Source: an uncultured Eubacteriales bacterium
GTDB taxonomy: Bacteria; Bacillota; Clostridia; Oscillospirales; CAG-272
Reading direction: 5' to 3'
Assembly (NCBI GenBank): GCA_934433485.1
Contig: CAKRZR010000016.1
Location: 1-47,927, forward strand
Length of the DNA: 47,927 bases
The translations under genes and the position numbers were made by a program. The notes below the pieces were generated by a model. It was not told the origin of the DNA, ran no database searches, and saw only the letters and a list, made by a program, of their open reading frames with translations. The stretch's first letter is position 1; the number at the start of each line of letters is the position of its first letter. This document shows positions 43,002-47,927 of the stretch, in pieces.

Positions 43002-44234
43002 TTACTCTACATAAAAAATCCCTGCGTCAGCCAATTTTGTCAGGTTGCCGTTTATGAGGTAGAGGTCACCGCCATCTTCTTTCGGAATACGGTCGAGGTT
43101 TTCCAGCTCCCGGATGTCGTTTGCGGACATCCACCCATTCTGCCGACCAATGGCATACCCGTTCATGCGGCTCTGGTAGTCCCCGCGGAGCAGTCCTTCC
43201 AGGTTGAACTTTACGAAGTACCGCGCCTTTTCTTCCTTATTTAAAAGCGACCGCATAATGGACTGCTCCCACCGGATCACCCAGGGGTCAAGCGTGTACT
43301 TCACAAATTCCAGGGACTGCTGTTCAATGTTGGAAAAGCTCGACTTCTCTAAGTCTCCGACCATGTGCGGCGGGACTCGGAAAATACGAGCAATCTCATT
43401 GATCTGGAATTTGCGTGTCTCCAGAAACTGTGCCTGTTCGGGAGCAATGCCGATTGGTGTGAACTTCATCCCCTCTTCCAGCACACAAATTTTGTTCGCA
43501 TTGGCAGAGCCACCGAATTGACTCATCCACGAATCCCGAAGACGCTGTGGATCTTTGATCGTACCCGGATGTTCCAGCACACCGCCAGGAGAAGCACCGT
43601 TGGCGAAGAACTTCGCACCGTATTCCTCACAGGCAATCGCCATCCCGATCGCGTTTTTCGCCATAGCTATGGGACTGTATCCCACCAGTCCATCAAAGCC
43701 GAGTCCGGGAATGTGTAACACATCCGTAGGGGAGAGTATGACTGTCTGGGATTTGTCTCGAATGGCTTCATCCTGCCCACGGGAGTAGGTGTAGTACAAG
43801 CGTCCGGTTTCGTCTCTGTCCACTGTCATCCGATTCGGCATCAGCGGATAGAGCGCGATAATTTCGTTCTTACCGTTGCGGATAATCTGCGCGTAAGCAT
43901 TGCCCCAGAGGAGCAGGTGTGTCATGAGCGTCTCCCGGAACACAAACGAGCTCATCTCCGGATTCGGCTCATCGTGCAGAAGATGGTATAGCGGATGGTC
44001 AAGCGCCATCGTCTTGCCGCCGCTGTCGGTGTATTTGTAGAGGTGCAAGGGCAGCCCAGCCACAGCCTCCGAAAGGATACGGACGCAGGAATATACCGCG
44101 GTCATCTGCATGGCAGAGCGTTCTGTTACCGTTTTCCCGGAGGTCGTACCGCCGAGGAAAAAGGCGTAGTTGCTGCCAGCTGTGCGGTTGGTAGGCTTGT
44201 CGCGGGATTTGAATAGGCCGGAAAAGATACGCAT
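43002..44234 (-). CDS. HK97-family portal protein
   Basis: Dodecameric DNA gate at the capsid vertex. About 410 residues from the ATG at 44234, eight bases after GGAG; an ATG two codons earlier is too close to it. Typical segments: TAVYSCVRILSEAVAGLPLHLY, HPLYHLLHDEPNPEMSSFVFRETLMTHLLLWGNAYAQI, GYSPIAMAKNAIGMA, and EIARIFRVPPHMVGDLEKSSFSNIEQQSLEFV near the end. The cassette of the second ATPase lies between it and the terminase gene. Confidence 0.95.
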   Translation of the reverse strand: MRIFSGLFKSRDKPTNRTAGSNYAFFLGGTTSGKTVTERSAMQMTAVYSCVRILSEAVAGLPLHLYKYTDSGGKTMALDHPLYHLLHDEPNPEMSSFVFRETLMTHLLLWGNAYAQIIRNGKNEIIALYPLMPNRMTVDRDETGRLYYTYSRGQDEAIRDKSQTVILSPTDVLHIPGLGFDGLVGYSPIAMAKNAIGMAIACEEYGAKFFANGASPGGVLEHPGTIKDPQRLRDSWMSQFGGSANANKICVLEEGMKFTPIGIAPEQAQFLETRKFQINEIARIFRVPPHMVGDLEKSSFSNIEQQSLEFVKYTLDPWVIRWEQSIMRSLLNKEEKARYFVKFNLEGLLRGDYQSRMNGYAIGRQNGWMSANDIRELENLDRIPKEDGGDLYLINGNLTKLADAGIFYVE

Positions 44235-44266
44235 GGACATCACTCCCTTCCAAAATGGGCAAAAGA

Positions 44267-44296
44267 AAAGCACCTGCTTATGCGAACAGATGCTTT
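44267..44296 (-). terminator. Terminator between the second ATPase and the portal gene
   Basis: AAAGCA-CTG pairs with CAG-TGCTTT (one internal mismatch, ten-base loop). On the minus strand it runs into TTTTCTTTT. Sits 105 bases past the ATPase stop and 33 before the portal start. Confidence 0.65.
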
Positions 44297-44320
44297 GAAT
44301 TGTACGATTGTGTCGATTTT

Positions 44321-44331
44321 TAAGTCTGAAA
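44321..44331. repeat. Left 11-base direct repeat flanking the second ATPase cassette
   Basis: TAAGTCTGAAA, identical to 45704-45714 in the same orientation. Possibly a target-site duplication. Confidence 0.45.
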
Positions 44332-44400
44332 GTGTTCTATTCAAATGAGTTTTGGACTTGAACTGCAAAAACTTTTTATTCTGCTCTGAAAATGCAGTGT

Positions 44401-45633
44401 TTATTCGCTTAGCAGCCAGTCGAGCAGATTCAGCGACTTTATGCCGTCGTAGGAATTGATGAAGCTGCGATCCATAGACAGCACGATTTTTTCGTAGTTG
44501 TCCCCAATCATGCGCAGTGGACGAAGTTCTCGCTCGCGGGTCTCCGGTGACTGCATACTTTCCGTAACCTGAACATAGACCTTATCGTTCGGTTTTTCCG
44601 CAACGAAGTCGACCTCCGTCTCTCCGACTTTTCCGATATATATCCGATAGTCACGGCGCAGCAGTTCCAGAAATACGATATTCTCAATGATATGCCCGCG
44701 GTCTGCATCTCGGTAGCCCAGAAGCATATTACGAAAGCCCATGTCGATGATATAGTTCTTTCCAAGAGTTTTGAGCAGCTGTTTTCCTTTTACATCGTAC
44801 CGACCGACAGAGAAGAATACAAATGCATTGCGGAGCATGGAAATATATTTATCCACCGTTTTCCCCGCAATGTTCTTCTGCTTTCCTGTTTGAATGTCGC
44901 CCTCGTTGGAGAGTACATTTCCAATGCTGTTCGGAGAAGTGATGCTACCGATATTGGAACATAAAAACAGCATGATTTTTTGAAGCATGGCTTGATCTGT
45001 GCCGTTATTGCGTTGCAAAATGTCACGCAGCACTACAGTTGAATAGATACCTTCCAGCGCCTGGTTGCTTCGAGCCTCGTTGAACTTGTATTCTCTCAGA
45101 ATAGGCATTCCTCCGAACTGCAAATACTTCTGGAATTTTTCGTCCACTGTCACATCGGGTGCAAACTCGTAGAAATCCAGAAACTCCTTGAAGGACAGTG
45201 GCAGCACCCGTATCTCCACATATCTGCCGGAGAGCAGTGTGGAAAATTCCGTAGACAGCAGATAGGCATTGGAGCCTGTGATATAGATGTCTACATCATA
45301 ATCCAAGCGGAAGGACTCGATTGCTTTTTCCCAATGTTCCACAGCCTGCAGTTCATCGAAGATAAGGTATGTCTTTCCGTCTTTTGCGATCTGTTTGCTG
45401 ACATAATCGTAAAAAGAAAGGTAATCGGTCAAGTCACGGTAACGCAAGGATTCCATGTTCATGTGAACGATCCGGGAATCCGGCACGCCGTTCTCCAACA
45501 GATAGCGATGAAACAGATCCAGCAAGGACGATTTTCCGCAGCGACGAATACCGGTGACGATCTTCACCAGATCTACATCTTTGTTTTGAATCAGCTGATT
45601 CAGATATTGGGGGCGGTTGATCAATTCAGCCAT
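44401..45633 (-). CDS. DUF4143-type ATPase, phage cargo copy 2
   Basis: A 410-residue relative of the copy at 37018. Walker A GIRRCGKS is at 28-35, Walker B LIFDELQ at 90-96, sensor ITGSNA; conserved LPLSFKEF and FGGMP; C-terminal DUF4143 domain with EVDFVAEKPNDKVYVQV. The two copies share the same architecture but have diverged too far to be a recent duplication. The ATG at 45633 follows AGGAGGTG. It has its own strong promoter and is separated from both neighbouring head genes by about 140 bases, unlike the overlapping native genes, so it is an insertion. Confidence 0.88.
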   Translation of the reverse strand: MAELINRPQYLNQLIQNKDVDLVKIVTGIRRCGKSSLLDLFHRYLLENGVPDSRIVHMNMESLRYRDLTDYLSFYDYVSKQIAKDGKTYLIFDELQAVEHWEKAIESFRLDYDVDIYITGSNAYLLSTEFSTLLSGRYVEIRVLPLSFKEFLDFYEFAPDVTVDEKFQKYLQFGGMPILREYKFNEARSNQALEGIYSTVVLRDILQRNNGTDQAMLQKIMLFLCSNIGSITSPNSIGNVLSNEGDIQTGKQKNIAGKTVDKYISMLRNAFVFFSVGRYDVKGKQLLKTLGKNYIIDMGFRNMLLGYRDADRGHIIENIVFLELLRRDYRIYIGKVGETEVDFVAEKPNDKVYVQVTESMQSPETRERELRPLRMIGDNYEKIVLSMDRSFINSYDGIKSLNLLDWLLSE

Positions 45634-45661
45634 AATGCACCTCCTGACTTTCTTTGATTCT

Positions 45662-45689
45662 ATTATACCCGAAAACTCCAAAAAGTCAA
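45662..45689 (-). promoter_or_regulatory. Sigma-A promoter of the second DUF4143 ATPase
   Basis: On the minus strand TTGACT (45684-45689) and a perfect TATAAT (45662-45667) are 16 bases apart, 29 bases before the ATG. Confidence 0.75.
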
Positions 45690-45703
45690 TAGTTACAAAG
45701 ATA

Positions 45704-45714
45704 TAAGTCTGAAA
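45704..45714. repeat. Right 11-base direct repeat flanking the second ATPase cassette
   Basis: TAAGTCTGAAA, identical to 44321-44331. It lies in the loop of an AAAGAT/ATCTTT inverted repeat, upstream of the ATPase promoter. Confidence 0.45.
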
Positions 45715-45773
45715 ATCTTTCCAAAAATAAAGTTTACGACTTCATATGACCGACATTTAGGCATGAGGAAACC

Positions 45774-47366
45774 TCAAATGAACAGTAGCCCGCGACCATC
45801 GTAAACCGACTCCCCATCATCATTCCCGCACCGTATCGCCCGATCCAGTGCCATAATCGTCGCCACTGCACCGTCGATCTTCTCCGTGGACTTCTCCTTG
45901 TCCGGCTTGATGTTGCCCGCCGGGTCGGTGCGGATGAAGATATTGTCCATCATCCACCGCAGCACCGGATGCCCGCCGTGGGCAATTTTCTGTTCCAGCA
46001 CCAGCTTCATCAGCTCTTTCGTAGGCGGTGACATATCCTTGAAGCCCTGTCCGAAAGGTACGACCGTAAAGCCCATACCTTCCAGATTCTGCATCATCTG
46101 CACGGCACCCCACCGGTCAAAGGCGATCTCTCGGATATGGAAACGTTCCCCCAATTCTTCGATGAACCTTTCAATGAAGCCGTAATGCACGACGTTCCCC
46201 TCGGTGGTTTGGAGAAATCCCTGCCGTTCCCACACGTCATACGGCACATGGTCGCGTCTGACACGCAGATCGAGATTGTCCTCCGGAATCCAGAAATAGG
46301 GGAGGATGATGTACTTGTCATCCTCATCCAGAGGCGGAAACACAAGCACGAACGCTGTGATGTCCGTGGTGGACGAAAGGTCCAGGCCCCCGTAGCACAC
46401 ACGACCTTCAAGATCATCCTCGTTCGTGGCAAAGCCGCACTTATCCCACAGGTGCATCGGCATCCACCGCACTGCCTGCTTGACCCACTGATTCAAGCGC
46501 AGCTGACGGAACGCGTTCTCCTCCGCGGGATTCTGTTTCGCCGATTCACAAGCCGCCTTGACCTTGTCGATGCCGACTGTGATGCCAAGCGAGGGATTTG
46601 CTTTCTTCCACACCTTCGGATCCGTCCAGTCGTCCGATTCCTCCGCGCCGTAGATCACCGGATAGAATGTCGGGTCGATTTTTCTGCCTTCAAGAATGTC
46701 TTTTGCTTTCTGGTGGGTCTCGTAACAGATCGATTTCGTGTCCGTTCCGGCGGTGGTGATCAGGAAGTACAGCGGCTGCATGCGCGCGTCGCCGGAGCCT
46801 TTCGTCATGACGTCGAACAACTTCCGGTTCGGCTGTGTGTGCAGCTCATCGAACACCACGCCGTGGATGTTGAAGCCGTGTTTGGAGTACGCCTCCGCGG
46901 ACAGCACCTGATAGAAGCTGTTCGTGGGTAAGTAAATCATGTGCTTCATGGAGGCGTTGATCTTCACGCGTTTTGCGAGAGCCGGGCACATCCGCACCAT
47001 GTCGGCGGCTACCTCAAATACGATGGATGCCTGCTGCCTGTCCGCCGCACAGCCGTATACCTCCGCGCGTTCTTCACCATCCCCGCAGGTCAGGAGCAGT
47101 GCCACCGCCGCCGCAAGCTCAGACTTGCCCATCTTCTTTGGGATCTCGATATACGCCGTGTTGAACTGGCGGTAGCCATTCTCCTTGACCACCCCGAACA
47201 GGTCCCGGATGATCTGCTCCTGCCAGCCGATGAGCGCAAACGGCTTGCCTGCCCACGTGCCTTTGGTGTGATACAGCGATTCGATGAACGCGACAGCATA
47301 GTCCGCGGAGGCTTTATCATAATGCGAGGTCTTTGCCATGAACGGCGTGGGTTTGTATTTCTTCAA
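45774..47366 (-). CDS. Phage terminase large subunit
   Basis: DNA-packaging motor, 530 residues. N-terminal ATPase with Walker A-like IPKKMGKS at 75-82 and Walker B GVVFDELH near 170; C-terminal RNase H-like nuclease with CYGGLDLSSTTDITAF and a late acidic pair near the end (TEKIDGAVATIMALDRAI). This matches the HK97/lambdoid-type TerL group (Terminase_1) found with HK97-type portals. The small subunit gene and packaging site should lie past the right edge. Confidence 0.95.
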   Translation of the reverse strand: MKKYKPTPFMAKTSHYDKASADYAVAFIESLYHTKGTWAGKPFALIGWQEQIIRDLFGVVKENGYRQFNTAYIEIPKKMGKSELAAAVALLLTCGDGEERAEVYGCAADRQQASIVFEVAADMVRMCPALAKRVKINASMKHMIYLPTNSFYQVLSAEAYSKHGFNIHGVVFDELHTQPNRKLFDVMTKGSGDARMQPLYFLITTAGTDTKSICYETHQKAKDILEGRKIDPTFYPVIYGAEESDDWTDPKVWKKANPSLGITVGIDKVKAACESAKQNPAEENAFRQLRLNQWVKQAVRWMPMHLWDKCGFATNEDDLEGRVCYGGLDLSSTTDITAFVLVFPPLDEDDKYIILPYFWIPEDNLDLRVRRDHVPYDVWERQGFLQTTEGNVVHYGFIERFIEELGERFHIREIAFDRWGAVQMMQNLEGMGFTVVPFGQGFKDMSPPTKELMKLVLEQKIAHGGHPVLRWMMDNIFIRTDPAGNIKPDKEKSTEKIDGAVATIMALDRAIRCGNDDGESVYDGRGLLFI

Positions 47367-47399
47367 TTTCGGAATAGGCGCTCACCTCCTTCCCAAAGA

Positions 47400-47428
47400 A
47401 AAAGCAGCCGTATCACACAGCCGCTTTT
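47400..47428 (-). terminator. Terminator between the cyclotransferase and terminase genes
   Basis: AAAAGC-GC pairs with GC-GCTTTT around an 11-base loop; on the minus strand T-rich sequence (TTTTTCTTT) follows. It lies 17 bases after the upstream stop and 34 before the terminase start. Confidence 0.6.
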
Positions 47429-47444
47429 GCAATTTTACCATTTC

Positions 47445-47903
47445 TCAAAGGCTCCTGTCGTATGCCGCAAGCAGGAAATCCGTATCAAACCCAAAATCCT
47501 TGTACCCCTCCAGACACGTCCTCATATAGAAACTCGTCGGGATCCCCAATTTCCTGTCCTCATGCATGATGTAGACAAACGCATCACGCTGTCGTGTCTT
47601 CCCGGTGCGAATATCCGCAACAGGAATCCGCATCTCCTTTTTGTAGTAGAAGTTCGGAAATCCCTCGTACCGATCAAGCCGAAATTCATCCGCTGCGCTG
47701 ACCTCCCACACGCCAACCGGCACCTGCGCGCCTTGCTTCGGCTCAATGGTCAGATACGCACCGGTCAAGCTCCCCTTGAAGAGAAGGTCGTAATCCGGTA
47801 TCACCGCCGTCCCTACCACCACAGCGTCCGGGCAGCGGAATTGCATTTGTGCGATGTTGAGGTTGCTGCCATAGGCCAAGTAGTATCTTTTCATCTTCTT
47901 CAT
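47445..47903 (-). CDS. Gamma-glutamylcyclotransferase-like protein (phage-encoded)
   Basis: About 152 residues of the AIG2/GGCT fold. It opens with YYLAYGSNLN, the substrate-binding YGSNL motif, and retains the catalytic Glu in LDRYEGFP (equivalent to the family E). In the family this fold cyclises gamma-glutamyl amines or peptides to pyroglutamate. Copies are common near the packaging genes of Firmicute phages, where the role is unknown; modifying peptidoglycan-related or amine compounds is possible. The ATG at 47903 follows GGAGGGGG; an ATG three codons on is an alternative. Confidence 0.8.
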   Translation of the reverse strand: MKKMKRYYLAYGSNLNIAQMQFRCPDAVVVGTAVIPDYDLLFKGSLTGAYLTIEPKQGAQVPVGVWEVSAADEFRLDRYEGFPNFYYKKEMRIPVADIRTGKTRQRDAFVYIMHEDRKLGIPTSFYMRTCLEGYKDFGFDTDFLLAAYDRSL

Positions 47904-47927
47904 CTTCGCCCCCTCCCTCATGCCGGT

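Larger units (their letters stand above)
22740..47927. mobile_element. Prophage (HK97-like siphophage), partial; left boundary near the 3' end of rlmD
   Basis: From the serine recombinases to the window edge, all genes except the orphan at 23391 are minus strand and follow the standard head, tail, lysis order. Packaging, head, tail, lysis and integration modules are complete and unbroken. Repressor, replication genes and attR are not in the window, so the right end is open. The left boundary is inferred from the altered rlmD 3' end and the composition change and may be off by up to about 1.7 kb. Confidence 0.8.

Overview
The window is from a Gram-positive, spore-forming Firmicute, most likely an uncultured clostridium of the Oscillospirales type. 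This is inferred from strong AGGAGG-type ribosome binding sites, consensus sigma-A promoters, a GerA-family germinant receptor subunit, a PdaA-type cortex deacetylase and moderately GC-rich coding DNA. It has two halves: host chromosome (1 to about 22.8 kb) and most of a prophage late region (about 22.8 kb to the right edge, where the prophage continues).

Host half. Positions 1-8191 hold a complete arginine operon on the minus strand, transcribed argG-argH-argC-argJ-argB-argD-argF. It has a consensus promoter at 8248-8276, a candidate pair of ARG boxes upstream and a terminator at 15-48. Positions 8494-10081 hold two polysaccharide deacetylases, followed by a DUF624-type membrane protein, a small membrane protein, a GNAT acetyltransferase and ychF. 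Then comes a plus-strand run: VTC-domain protein and DUF4956 membrane protein; response regulator and histidine kinase; THUMP-type RNA methyltransferase; a spore germination protein; a serine hydrolase; and rlmD (rumA).

Prophage half. An AT-rich island with one orphan gene (23391-24203) separates rlmD from an operon of three serine-recombinase-related genes (24507-28058). Everything beyond is minus strand, in the order of an HK97-like siphophage. Read from right to left it is: gamma-glutamylcyclotransferase-like gene, large terminase, portal, ClpP-type protease, capsid, connectors, major tail protein, tail chaperones (with an A AAA AAC slippery site), tail-fibre-like small proteins, tape measure, tail tip/fibre protein, DUF1617-like protein, holin and amidase.

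The most unusual feature is a pair of DUF4143-type ATPase genes inserted in the structural operon, one between terminase and portal and one between the tail chaperones and the next tail genes. Each has its own sigma-A promoter. The second is bracketed by 34-bp imperfect inverted repeats and the first by an 11-bp direct repeat, so both look like cargo cassettes (morons) expressed from the lysogen. The right end of the prophage, with its lysogeny and replication genes and attR, lies outside the window, so its boundaries are inferred.
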